DNA from: Boswellia sacra
Lineage: Eukaryota; Streptophyta; Magnoliopsida; Sapindales; Burseraceae
NCBI GenBank assembly: GCA_013180625.2
Contig: SNVD02014651.1
Coordinates: 744,001 to 808,000 of the forward strand
Length of the DNA stretch: 64,000 bases
Reading direction: 5' to 3'
Within the stretch, counting starts at the first letter, position 1; the number at the start of each line of letters is the position of its first letter. Under the pieces are notes generated by a model, which was not told where the DNA came from, ran no database searches, and saw only the letters and a list, made by a program, of their open reading frames with translations. Made by a program: the position numbers and the translations under genes. Below, in pieces: positions 38,583 through 49,721 of the stretch.

Positions 38583-38720
38583 TATAAACATCATTTGAAT
38601 TAATTGATATGAGTATTTAAGTAATTTCACAGTCAAGATGGTCATTACACGTAAATTTTTCAGGAGTGAGTTATATTTACAACATGGTCATTAATTTAGG
38701 TCATTATTAAATTTTTCCAA
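38583..38720 (-). repeat. MULE right terminal inverted repeat
   Basis: Reverse complement of 25380-25518. It ends in ttattaaatttttccaa at 38720 and is followed by an A-rich tract. Confidence 0.85.
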
Positions 38721-40844
38721 AAAAAATTAAAATTAGTTCCAGGACTTTGTTGTACCCTTACCAAAATGGAGAATTAGATAGCGATAGTAACTAATTGCCC
38801 TATAAGATTAGGACATCTATTCAAATCATCCCTCATGTTTAAAAAATTAAATTTACCCTCTAAAGTTTGACCTAAAAATATGTTAAGTCAGGTTTGACCT
38901 AAAAATATGTTAAGTCCCTCACCAGCGTTAACTTTAACAGAAAATGATCATACCGACGAAAACCTGTCACTGACAGTAATATAATATACCTAAATACCTT
39001 TATTATTAATATTTTTATAATATAATATTTAATCCTAAGTATATTAGATGACAAGATATAATTATTTTTTCCCAAGTTATCTATTCTTTTTCTATTATAC
39101 AAAAAACAATTAATTACAAAAATTTATAAAACAAAAAAAAAATTGTACAATATACAATCGTAACAAATTGCCACCACCATCCAGAAGGCCACACCACCAA
39201 AATCGCAGATCACAATGCTTACAAATATACAATTTGTACAAAGTGAACACTAGAAAGTAAATTATACAAATATACAATCGCAAATCAGCAAAATGGCAAA
39301 CCGCCAGATTGCCACCACCATCAGTTCTTCAAAGAAATTAAATTATAAAAATATACAATCATAACAAGCTGAAGACCGCAATCACGCCAACCGAAATTGC
39401 AAACACACTGCTAAGCCCAGGAAATCATTAATCATTTGCCTCTAAGGAAACCCAGTAAAGTCAAACGAACTCTCTGGCTTCTTCAATAAACACCTCAAAT
39501 GAACTCTGTAGCTCTGTGATCCCACCACCGGCTTTTTCAACAAAACCCAGAAAACATAGAAGTTCCCACCACTAGCTCCTTTAACAAACCCATAAGATCC
39601 CACAGCCGGCTGCTTCAACAAACCCAGAAAACCCAGAAGACCGAGAAGATCAAACCACCAGCTTCTTCGCCAAAACCAAAAAACTCAGAAGATCCCACCC
39701 TTGGCTTTTTTAACAAGCCTAGAGGAACCCACAACATACCACTACCGGCTTCAACAAACTTCTCAAATGAACTCTTTGGTTCACATGGCTGCCACCCTGT
39801 TGCTTCACTACAACGACTTACCAAAATTGTTGCAATCTCAGATTTGGATGACTTGAGCTGTCAGTTTCATAGGTGTTATTAGAATGGACGGAGCTAGAAA
39901 TTGTTTCGAGGGGGCAAAATGAACGGTAATAAAAGAAAAAAAATAAGTTTAAGCAATACGTTATAATATTTTTATGCAATATTATTTGCGAGATAAATTA
40001 ATATTTATTGTATTAATTTTAAATTTTAATTATAAAAATAATTAAATAAAATAATTAATAATATAATTTAAAAAATTTTAAATTTATTAATTTAAAAAAG
40101 TTATATTTTTTAAAAATAAAAATAAAAATATCAGAGATAACAAATTTATAACTGATGACGAAGGAGATATAAAAAATTTTGTTTGATAAATAAGGTATAA
40201 ATAAAAATATATATATATATTTATAATAATATATATTTTTAATAATTGAAAATATAATAATTTTTTAATTTTTTTCCTTTGATACCGGACGGGCAATTGC
40301 CCCTGTTGGGCCTACGCCGGTTCCGTCTGTGGCTTATTGGCATTGCTGGGGAGGGATTGGAAGGAGTAGGCGTGAGCGAGAGTGGAAATAGGTGGAACTG
40401 GAGGAGGGAGAGGGACAGGGAGAGGGAGCGTTGTGGGTGTTAAGTGTTTGGAGGCCCATTAGAGAGTAAGGGACATGGAGAGGAAGCCGAAGGCAAGGTG
40501 GAGATTGGCGGAAGTGCGTGAGAGGCGGAGAGAGTGAAGAGAAAGAGGAGAAGAATTGTGATTTAGGATTTAAATTTAATTTAATTTTTAATAATTTTAA
40601 TTATAGTTAAAAAGTTTAATATTAATTAATATTTTTAATGAATATTATAGTTAAATATATTATAGTTTAATTTAATTTTAATTTGATTGCATGTAAGATG
40701 ACCTTTTAACCCTTTACTCCGTTAACTTTACCATTTGATTTGAAACCTCAGGGGCAAATTAATTTCTGAAAAGCGAGGGACGATTAATGTTTTAGCGAAA
40801 CTTTAGGGGGCAAAAATTTTCCCAATTAAATAAGGATTACTAAG
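38721..40844. other. non-coding region with probable foldback remnant and short repeats
   Basis: No gene is seen. An exact 25-bp repeat (gtttgacctaaaaatatgtt...) occurs at 38865-38889 and 38892-38916. Sequences near 38826-38870 and 40735-40815 are weakly related in inverted orientation (ccctc..ttaaatttacccc), suggesting a ~2-kb non-autonomous element. The stretch 39420-39790 has degenerate repeats around cttcttcaacaaacccagaa, with no convincing protein. 40340-40560 is purine-rich (gggagagggacagggagag). Confidence 0.45.
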
Positions 40845-41273
40845 AGTGTGTTTGGAAATGGATAATTCAATTTGCCTCCTGAGGTTAGGCTTAAAAAAAT
40901 TAAGGACATCAATTTTTTGAAATCTAAAATTATCCCCTGATGTTACTGTAGTACCGTTAGATTTAACGGAAAATACATTAAACCGTTAGATTTAACGGAA
41001 AAGTATTAAATAATAACTTAATGTTAATATTAGATTTAACAAAAAATATATTAAATAATAATTTAACGTTAATAAATAGTAAAATAGACTATAATATACT
41101 TTTCTAAATAGTTTGTAAAGCGTTAAGTTACTATTTAATATATTTTCTGTTAAATTTAACGGTGTTACAGTAACCTCATGGGACAAATTTAGATTTTAAA
41201 AAATTAAGATCCTTAATTTCTTTATATCTAACCTGGGTAAATTAGAATTATCCGTTTGCAAACCAGAACTAAG
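40839..41273. mobile_element. MITE with ~110-bp inverted repeats
   Basis: The left arm 40845-40960 (gtttggaaatggataattc..gaggttag..aaattaagga) matches the reverse complement of 41150-41267 (gtttgcaaacggataattc..aggttag..aaattaagga). ACTAAG flanks both ends (40839-40844 and 41268-41273) and may be the target duplication. The centre repeats a ttaaatttaacg theme. No coding capacity; family not determined. Confidence 0.7.
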
Positions 41274-42682
41274 TAGGGGACTGGATAATTTAAAAAAATC
41301 ATTTCTAGACCCACGTTCGGCTTCTTTTTAGTGCGTTATTATTAGGAATAGGAACAAGCTGAGGATGACCATCTCCACCCTGATCCTCATTTTTTTAATT
41401 TAGATGCGGGTACAAAGATTCCCTAAATTTAAACAAGATCTCCGTTCCTATACCTGATTTTAAAAAATTTATTGTTATTGATTTGTTAATTCAAAACAAA
41501 AGTATTAAAATAAAAATTACAATTAAATTACAAATAATATTGATAAGAAAGAGGAAAAAATTAAAATTTTATTGAGGCAATGAGTTATGCAAGAAGAGAG
41601 AAGAGTGACCATTTATGATGACTAGTTTGAATAAATATTACAATTCTCACGCATGAATCAGCAACTAAAAAACATATTACAAACATATAATATGCTCAAA
41701 CCCAATGTTATGATATTAATATACTATATTTTGTATATTAAAAGGTTAATTAATTGGAAAGTTAAATTATGAGATTTATTACTAATTTAATCATAATCTT
41801 TATATTGTCTAATAAATGACAAAGTTATTAATTTGTCACTAACTTAGTTATATTCTATTTATTTAATTTTTATATTATATATTTATTTTTAGGAATTATA
41901 TTTTATTACTTTAGTTTCATAACATATATTATTAAAAATTTTAATGTAATAAATAATAATATTGTCATAATATAAATAATTATAATTAATAATTTAATGA
42001 AATATGTCATTATAATTTTACTAAAATAATTAATTATATAAATTTTAAATTAATTCATACTAAATTATAATTTAAAATTTTGGAACACTTCTTATTATTA
42101 TAAATAATAATATTATGAAATACATTATGATGATAATATTATTAACTAAAAAAATAAATTAATTTAATTCAAATTAAACTCAAATAAAATTTAAATCAAT
42201 CTGTATTTAAAAATTAATTTCTTAAAAATTAACTTTAATAATATATTGTAGTCCCATGATGTAGCAAATATAAAACAATTATATATATAGTTTAATCCCA
42301 AACTCCAGTCCCAATTTCGACATGCAACCTAGAGGGATAAATGGGTCTGTTTGGAATTATCTTTAAATAATTATCATCTTAATATACTTTGTTCATAGTT
42401 TAAATTATTAATTATTTTATGGAATTAATATGCGTTTTGATCTTTTAATTATTTGATTTTTTTTTTCAAGCCACATAATTCCCCTAGTCTGATACTATAC
42501 TATGTTAAAAGGAGTTTTAAAAACCATATTGCAATGCAATGATTATAAATGAAATTGCTAATTTGTCATAGTGATATGGCAGGTATACTTTTCTTATTCT
42601 TATGGATGTTCTCATTTAAATTTATCTTATAGTAAATTACATAAAATAAGTTAAAATTTCGCCCAAAAGTATAATTATAGCA
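41274..42682. other. AT-rich intergenic DNA
   Basis: Simple AT-rich sequence with homopurine and homopyrimidine runs. No open frame or repeat that I can assign. Confidence 0.5.
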
Positions 42683-43215
42683 ATTCAAACTAAGGGTGAC
42701 AATTCATGTATGCGTTACCTTATCATATAAATTATTAAAATTTTGGATAACTTTAATATAACCCATTTAATTATCCGTGCCAATACTTAAAACACAATAC
42801 GACCCTTTTAATAAATGTGTCACCCGTTTACTAAATATGTTGTAACTACATTACATTAACCACATAACCTACTTAATTATTTAATACATATATGCTTAAC
42901 TAACCACATCCCATGTGTTTATATTAATTAAAATTATCAACTAATATGAATAATTATTAATATAAAAAATAATTAATTTAATTTGAATTTGCTATTAAAT
43001 AGTTTAATTTGTTTCTTAATTATTTGTATTCAACACGATATACTTTAACTATTCGTGTCTTAAATGGGTTGATGTGTTGAATACTCTAAACACGGATTCG
43101 ATATATTTATTAATCGTGTCAAATATATAAACACTAACATAACTAATTAATAATCGTATAAACACTAACCTACTAATTTCGTGTCATGTCAAAAATTGCT
43201 ACCTTTAATTCAAAC
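42683..43215. mobile_element. hAT-type MITE, 517 bp, perfect 8-bp TSD
   Basis: ATTCAAAC occurs at 42683-42690 and 43208-43215 and brackets 42691-43207. The ends are inverted repeats (taagggtgacaatt against taaaggtagcaatt). Subterminal cgtgtc-type words (acacgat, tcgtgtc, cgtgtca) are characteristic of plant hAT MITEs. There is no coding capacity. It probably depends on an hAT transposase, but its termini differ from the nested hAT at 31179-36030. Confidence 0.88.
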
Positions 43216-44061
43216 TGACCACACATTAAAGAAAATATGGCTAAATGATATATTTTAATTTACAACTTAAAAACCTTAGTTAGCTATGAATTGTTAGTGT
43301 TTTTTTTTTTAAAATTTTCTAAATGCTTTAACTGCACAGGATATGAGTAAAGCAATTTCCAACAAAACCACATTCAAGAAACATTTTTAATTAAAAATAA
43401 ATAAAGAAAATTTAATTTACTTCCTTGGTTTGATAGGTTTAATTTCTCTACTTTTATAAATCACAAATTCATTTATAACTAATTAGGCTATATTTTATTA
43501 GATGGGGGATTAAATGAAAAATAAAGCTTTGCAGGCCGTTTTCTTTCTAATTTCTAAGCACACTCTTTATTAAATATTTTTAAGCGAATAAAGTTTTATC
43601 TAAATTACAAGTAAAAACCCCAATTCTTAATATTTTTCTCAATTACAATTTTGTTCAAAACTAAAATTAGTTAAAAGCCAAAATTACAATAAAATTGATC
43701 TATACTTTGTATTGAGTATTGAATTTGAATGTGAATGGAGGGTAACCGAGGGGGGCGTTTTTCATTTGTTGGAAGGAAGGAAGGAAGTGGATGTTGGCGG
43801 GTATCAAACAGGGGCATTTGAGCCTTTTCAAGTCTGGAGGTTATGGGGGGAGAGGCGTGAAAATTTTGGGTTAAAAGGGCCATGTTGAAAAGCCTCCGAG
43901 CTTGGAGCCATTTTGATATTTTCCCATGAAAAAAGGGGAAATAGTTACCCTAATTTGTGTCTCTGCTGCTCTCTGCAGTTGGATTAGTAAAGTCAGTGAA
44001 GTACGGTTCGAGCTTGGGATGGCGGCTCGTTTTGCTTGATTGCTGTTCCTTTGTCTCTCAG
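43216..44061 (+). promoter_or_regulatory. PORR-gene promoter region and 5' leader exon
   Basis: The GC-richer stretch 43730-43960 precedes a leader exon that ends ctctcag at 44061 with donor gtaaaacc at 44062. The exact transcription start cannot be seen; it probably lies around 43950. The 3' part of this leader is duplicated upstream of CBP80. Confidence 0.5.
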
Positions 44062-44412
44062 GTAAAACCTCCAACGCCTGAAGGTCACCTTTTGCTTCAA
44101 ACTTTCACTTTCTTTGCTTCTGTCGACGAGATAAGAAAATATAAATTTAATTGATTTTAGTTGTTTCACATGAATTGACTTATCTGTTTGGTTCATGAGA
44201 AAAGGAAGGAAACGGAAATGAAAATTTAAATCTGGAAACTGAAGGCAAAGACACAAAGTCGTAATATTAGAGGCATATTTTGAATCTTTATGTTACATTT
44301 TATTAAAAAATCTGTTTTGGATGTCAATATTTATGATCTGAAGATTGTGTTTGGTTCTCAACAATCAAAGGAAAGAAAATCTTGATCAGTCCTGTATTCT
44401 TTAGTATCTAAA
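44034..44412 (+). repeat. source/sister copy of the shared leader-intron duplication
   Basis: Aligns with 24954-24454 in inverted orientation: the leader end and donor at 44061/44062, then ~350 bp of the 5'UTR intron. The similarity stops near 44034 upstream and near 44412 downstream. Confidence 0.8.
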
Positions 44413-45302
44413 TATTCACATCAATTGAAAATAGAAAACTTAGAACAAAATCTTTGAGTGACTTGATTCAGAATATAGATATTACCACTTCAAAAACAAG
44501 TTGAATGACAATCTCTATGGAAAATAATTCTAAACCTTCTTTTAATCACTGAATTTGATAAGATGAACCAAATCAATAAGTGATGATTCGAATGATTGAT
44601 ATTTATGGAAAACAATTATTCCGGTAGTTTCTTATTGTTTCAATTCAGTACTTGATTTTGAGCTCCTTGAGTGAGTGGTTTTGATTATTTTATTTGAAAT
44701 TTTGAGCTTGCTTGCCCTGTGTTTGTGGTAAAGTCTAGATGATTGATCTGATTAAAGCTTAATACAGTTACCTTCCCTGATAACAAATTATTGCGTATAT
44801 TTGTTTGTGTTTTAACTTGTTCTCTCTGAAGTATGCTCATATGCACGCCATCATTGTCCTCATACTCGAGAATCTACTTCTTTTGAACTGTCTGTAGTTG
44901 ATTTAGTTTGAGCTACCATAGGCTAAAAATCTTCATCTATGGTGACAAAAAATTCTGTCTGTCATTTTTATATTGGGAACAAATGAGTTTTATTAATCCA
45001 TAGAAGTAGGTAGCTATTGTTTGAACATCCCTGACGGAAAATCTGTTTGTTTGTATGTGCCATTTGGGTCATAAGTTATGCTGTCTCAGCTGAATATCAT
45101 AATGAGTATGCTATTGATCACATTCGACTTTGGTGTAGAATGTTTTGTGCAAATATCCTGGATTATGCGTCAACCTGCTTGGAAGCAATTATTCTTGACA
45201 CCTATGTGATGTTGCTGGCAAGTGCAGATGATTTAGAATGATGCTGTTGTGTTCTTTTGTTTGATGGCAGTACATTGGATTAATCCATTCACATTTTTAT
45301 AG
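44062..45302 (+). promoter_or_regulatory. 5'UTR intron of the PORR-domain gene
   Basis: Donor gtaaaacc at 44062 and acceptor atttttatag at 45302, 23 bases before the ATG at 45326. The intron is inferred from splice-site quality and from the absence of an upstream open frame joining the CDS. Confidence 0.6.
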
Positions 45303-45325
45303 GCTGTAAAGCTTTTGTGGCTAAA

Positions 45326-46783
45326 ATGGCACGTACCCTCCCTCTTTCTTCCCAAAAGGATACTTTTCTCAATTTCAGCTTCCTCCCATCAAGTCCTTCA
45401 CTGTTTGTAGGAAAGAGTAAGGTATACCATCAAAAAGATAAGAAACCTAGAAATATCTCCTTTTCAATTTCATGTTCATTACCCAAAATTGTTCGAAGTC
45501 CTTCTCTAGACAAGCATGTTGTGAAGCAAAACAAAATTCGTTTTATTCAAAAGCTGAAAACATTGTTACTTTCCAAACCAAAACACTTTATTCCAATCCA
45601 TATTCTTTCCAAATGTCGATCTTATCTTTCCCTTCAAAAGCCTCGCTCCATCCTCTCAATGATCCATCGATATCCTACCATATTTGAACTCTTCACTATT
45701 CCAATGCCACCAACACCATTGAATGCAACAAAATCAGGCTATCAATTATGTGTTCGTTTAACTCCAAATGCAGCAGCTCTTGCTAAGCAAGAAATGAATC
45801 TCAAATCAGCTATGTCCATCAATCTGGCAAACAAAATCCAGAAGCTTCTTATGCTCTCTTCTCATAACCGACTCCTTCTCTCAAAGCTTGTACACCTTGC
45901 CCCAGATCTTGGCCTACTGCCTGATTTCCGATCCCGCCTCTGCAATGATTATCCAGATAAATTCAAGATTGTTAACACCTCATATGGCCGAGCCCTTGAG
46001 CTTGTATCTTGGGACCAGGAGCTGGCATGTCCTTTGCCTTCTCTAGAAGTGAATTCAATTGGACTGATAGTGGACAGGCCATTAAAATTCAAGCGCTTGA
46101 GACTTCGAAAGGGGTTAACTCTGAAGAGACATCACCGTGACTTCTTGATAAAGTTTGGAGAACTGCCAAATATGTGCCCTTATAACACCAGCGCAGATGA
46201 ATTAGCTAAAGAGTCTCTTGAAGCAGAGAAGAGAGCTTGTGCTGTAGTAAGAGAGGTGTTGGGGATGATGGTAGAAAAGAGAACTTTAATTGATCATTTG
46301 ACTCATTTTAGGAAGGAGTTTGGGCTGCCCAATAAGTTGAGGGCAATGATTTTGAGGCATCCAGAGTTATTCTATGTGAGCTTTAAAGGACTAAGGAATT
46401 CTGTGTTGTTGGTGGAATGGTTCGATGACAAAGGTGCACTTTTAGAGAAGGATGAAACATCTGTTATAAGAGAGAAGTTGATGGAGTTAGTTAGGGAGGC
46501 AAAGAGGATTAGACGAGAGAGGAGAAAGCAGAGCATATACGGAAATTATATCGATCAACATGATATTGGTGATGATGATGAAGCTGATGAGTTTGGTGAT
46601 GACTATGATGATGGTTTTGAGAACTTGTTTGAGTCGGAAAATACAGATTTTGAATATCATTTTGAAGATGATGATGATGAAAGATTAGAGGTGGAGGATC
46701 AGTGTGAGAATGGAGAATTTTGGGCTGCAGATGCTTCATCTGTTCTTTCGTTCAAGGATGGACAACGTATAAAACCGTGGTAA
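45326..46783 (+). CDS. PORR-domain protein (WTF1-like plant organelle RNA-binding protein)
   Basis: A single-exon CDS of 485 aa. The start is the ATG at 45326 (MARTLPLSSQ); the open frame runs three codons further upstream but begins with GTG there. The N-terminal ~45 residues are Ser/basic-rich with few acidic residues, as for an organelle transit peptide. A PORR domain follows (from ~residue 55, SLDKHVVKQNKIRFIQKLK, through YPTIFELF, LAPDLGLLPDFR and HPELFYVSFKGLRNSVLLVEWF to about residue 385). The tail is highly acidic (GDDDEADEFGDDYDD, EDDDDERLEVEDQ). PORR proteins bind organellar RNA and promote group II intron splicing in chloroplasts or mitochondria. Which intron and which organelle cannot be told here. 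It lies head to head with CBP80 across the MULE. No disruption is seen. Confidence 0.93.
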   Translation: MARTLPLSSQKDTFLNFSFLPSSPSLFVGKSKVYHQKDKKPRNISFSISCSLPKIVRSPSLDKHVVKQNKIRFIQKLKTLLLSKPKHFIPIHILSKCRSYLSLQKPRSILSMIHRYPTIFELFTIPMPPTPLNATKSGYQLCVRLTPNAAALAKQEMNLKSAMSINLANKIQKLLMLSSHNRLLLSKLVHLAPDLGLLPDFRSRLCNDYPDKFKIVNTSYGRALELVSWDQELACPLPSLEVNSIGLIVDRPLKFKRLRLRKGLTLKRHHRDFLIKFGELPNMCPYNTSADELAKESLEAEKRACAVVREVLGMMVEKRTLIDHLTHFRKEFGLPNKLRAMILRHPELFYVSFKGLRNSVLLVEWFDDKGALLEKDETSVIREKLMELVREAKRIRRERRKQSIYGNYIDQHDIGDDDEADEFGDDYDDGFENLFESENTDFEYHFEDDDDERLEVEDQCENGEFWAADASSVLSFKDGQRIKPW

Positions 46784-48160
46784 TTATCAATTATATATGT
46801 GTACATATTCTTTTTGTATTTTCTGGATTTACCCCCTGTTTAGAAATTTATAATTATCCAAAGATACACAGTAGAATATATTTTTAGATGTAGGTGTAGT
46901 GTAATTAATTAGCATCCGTCGAAATAGAAAAACTTACCACTTATAACTAGTTTTTCCGTAATTCATTTGTCATTGTACTTTATTTGACAAAGACTCAATT
47001 TAGTAGACTTATAATTTATCCAACAAGACTCATGTTATTCCACCAAGCACCTCCTCCTCCCTCTCCCATTAAATCCTTGGAAACAAAATTTTTATCGCTA
47101 TATTTCACTTTACAAGGGTCATTTAACTGTATTTTAATAACTTATTATATTAAGTAATCATTATAACATTAATATATTAGTGTTATATAAAAAGATATGA
47201 TATTTAAAATGGAAAAAAAAAATGGATACTGCTTAAAATGTGTAGTGTTTTTTATTTATTATAAATTGGAATAATTGCGTACATAACTAAACTAGAAGAG
47301 GTATCTTTAAAATTTAGCAGGCTTGTTTTTTTATTTTTTAATTGATCCGTCGATTGATGGTGACTTTCCCACATGATGTAATGAGTTCAGAGCATCATCG
47401 GTAAGAGATAACAAGTTGACAAGATGAGAATCTCCACGGGTTAACAAAATATGTACTCATTAGTTATAACGGGTCGAGGGGGGTAATGATATTTTTTATC
47501 CTTCAAGATTAAACTTGATTAAACAATAAAAGAAAACAGTAAACTTATTAAAATAAAGAAAACCTCTAAATTTGGTTATCTTTTTGTAATCTATTTTTAA
47601 ATTTATTAGGTGAAATATTAACATCAAAGAGGAAGACATTTAAAGATGTAAAATTTTACATTCTAAATTACTTTTCTATATGAGATGTCTATAGCAATAG
47701 CATTCAAACCACACTGCCATTGTTGTACTAATACACAAGCGGTTAGCATCGATAACATGAACAAATAGGCCACGCCTTCATCCCATTTGAAGACCAAAGG
47801 AAGCGAAGCCTCAAAGTTGTCTCTCAAATTTATTATTGATATTTTCGAAAGAAAAAGTGGATGAGCTAGTAAATGAAGTTTGTAAGCTGTGGTTCACAGA
47901 TGTTGGTAGGTTCCTTTCATGGTCTCGGTTTGGTTTCGGTTTGTTTTGGTTAATAACTTTTTTTTTTTTTTTTTGTCTATTGTGGCTTCATTTTCGAGTC
48001 CAATTAAAACATGAGCAAGATGGGCATGTGATCTTCACATGTGAATGGACCCAACTGATCAAAAGTGCACATGGATGAGGTAAGAGGCCTCTTCGCCTCT
48101 TGGACCCTACCTTTCCTATAGCTATTCTTAGCCAAGAGCCAACACCCAACTAGCAAACTG
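46784..48160. other. intergenic DNA, GASA-gene upstream region
   Basis: No gene is seen. There is a T-rich run at 47960-47976. A palindromic CACATGTG (E-box/G-box-like) at about 48035-48045 lies ~125 bp upstream of the TATA box of the GASA gene. Confidence 0.5.
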
Positions 48161-48162
48161 CC

Positions 48163-48170
48163 TATAAATA
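48163..48170 (+). promoter_or_regulatory. TATA box of the GASA gene
   Basis: tataaata lies 102 bp upstream of the ATG at 48272 and is followed by a C/T-rich leader (48171-48270), the usual arrangement for a strongly expressed small peptide gene in plants. Confidence 0.7.
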
Positions 48171-48271
48171 CCATTTCCTCCCTTCACTACTTCGCACAAC
48201 TCCCTCCCTCAGTCACTCTCTTTATCTCACTCAAAGCCCTTAGCATTTCTCTCTTCAATCCTCCAAGAAAA

Positions 48272-49721
48272 ATGGCTAGATTGCCAACCATTCTCATGTT
48301 TTGTGTAGCAGTGATGCTAGTTTTACTGGCAGAAAATCAGGTAAGTTACTCAACATTGTATGATCTATTGTATAATTTTTTCACGATGATGCTATGGTAT
48401 TGGACCGATAATTCCTATTTAAAGCGGTCACACTTAAAATCTATTTTTACATAATCAATCTAAGTTGTTCAAAAGAAATCCTTTAGTTACATTATTAAAT
48501 TGCAGTGATAATTGCTATTTTTCATATCGTCATCCAAATATGACCTACTAAAGATGTCTCTTGTACCCAAAACAGGAACCTAATGTGTCTCTCGTGCCAT
48601 AGTACATACATGTCGATCCTTTTTTGTGATTCTTTCTTTATTAATTATTATTATTATTTTAAAGTTTTTAGTAAACTGTGTTTAGTTTGAATTTTTATGT
48701 TTCATAGCTTGATTCTGACATGACCTTACTTGACGCATCACATAATTGAGAAGTAAGCAAATGATGCACAAAGTGGTCCTATATGATTTTGCATGTGCTC
48801 TGTTGGGGGGCTAGGGTATACCCTAAAGACAATTACTCTGTACCTTGTACGATTAACTAAAACTGATAACTATTACATACCATGTGAACCCAAGAGGACC
48901 ACACACATCAACCCCAGTAAATTTTTATCTTTATTTTTATAATGCTAGTATCATATATCGTATACATGTGTTATCACAACCAGTTAATTGTATGCTGTAG
49001 GCTGCTACCGTAGAAACTTCAGCTGCTCAACAAAAGGGACAAGGCAACCACCCAACGGTAACATCATAATCTTATTTAATTTCACTTTCAAATTTACAAG
49101 GAGTAAATTTATTTTGCATATCTATCATCAGAAGTTAACAAAGTTATTACGTCGATTATTTCTCTAAATCGATAGATCTCATAACTATCGGATTGATATT
49201 TAAAATAATATATCAATCCAACGATTAAAGAATAATAATTTTATTGGTTCAACAATATAATAATTTTACTAATCTAACTTTGTAGTTAGACCCTATAATT
49301 ATGAGTCTTTTTGGTTTATTGGACTGCAGCATGGTACCACCCAAGGCAGCCTTAGTCCTCAAGGTGAGTAACAACATTTAATTTGATTTTAGTTTACATT
49401 ATATATTTCCATAATTCACTCAAGATTAGGCCTTATACTATTGGCTCCTTGCCAATCTGAAAATGCTTTTGTTGTTTCCGAAACTGTTTTCTCTATTTTG
49501 TTACTGATAGATGGATGACTTTAAATCACTTAAATGCAGAATGTTCTCCAAAGTGCACATATAGATGCTCTGCTACAGCTTACAAGAAGCCATGCATGTT
49601 CTTCTGCCAAAAATGTTGTGCAAAGTGCTTGTGTGTGCCGGCAGGCACCTATGGAAACAAGCAGACATGCCCTTGCTATAACAACTGGAAGACCAAGAGA
49701 GGAGGGCCCAAATGCCCTTAA
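48272..49721 (+). CDS. GASA/snakin cysteine-rich secreted peptide
   Basis: Four exons: 48272-48340, 49001-49057, 49330-49363, 49540-49721. GT..AG junctions and phases fit, giving 342 nt and 113 aa. Residues 1-22 (MARLPTILMFCVAVMLVLLA) form a signal peptide. A short polar linker follows (exons 2-3), then the C-terminal GASA domain of ~60 residues with all 12 conserved cysteines (ECSPKCTYRC, CQKCCAKCLCVP, CPCYNNWKTKRGGPKCP). GASA/snakin peptides are secreted to the apoplast, are often gibberellin-responsive, and act in growth or defence. The three introns follow the arrangement expected of the family. Nothing is broken. Which of the several GASA paralogues it is cannot be fixed from the sequence. 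Confidence 0.95.

Larger units (their letters stand above)
25380..38720. mobile_element. Kaonashi-like MULE (MuDR superfamily) carrying a Ulp1 protease gene, 13.3 kb, decayed
   Basis: Terminal inverted repeats of ~139 bp bound the element: 25380-25518 and 38583-38720 (reverse complement) share ttggaaaaa, taataatgacc, ataactcactcctgaaaaatt, cactgtgaaattactt and caaatgat.tttata in the same order. Inside are a mudrA-type transposase pseudogene (26.3-28.8 kb, plus) and a convergent DUF1985/Ulp1 pseudogene (37.0-29.2 kb, minus). This pairing is known from plant Kaonashi-type MULEs. Flanks are A-rich on both sides, so no clean 9-bp target duplication could be called. The size includes a nested hAT (31179-36030); without it the element is ~8.5 kb. 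Confidence 0.85.

Noticed and set aside
39420..39824. Repetitive cttcttcaacaaacccagaa region as a Pro/Ser-rich protein gene
   Set aside because: No frame stays open across the repeats and no start or splice signals fit.
43993..44256. 87-aa minus-strand ORF resembling the 66-aa ORF at 24607-24807
   Set aside because: The similarity comes from the duplicated leader/intron DNA. The ORFs are antisense to both genes and lack any domain, so they are not called as proteins.
45047..45241. 64-aa ORF before the PORR CDS as an upstream coding exon
   Set aside because: It lies within the inferred 5'UTR intron and is not in frame with a plausible splice to the CDS.
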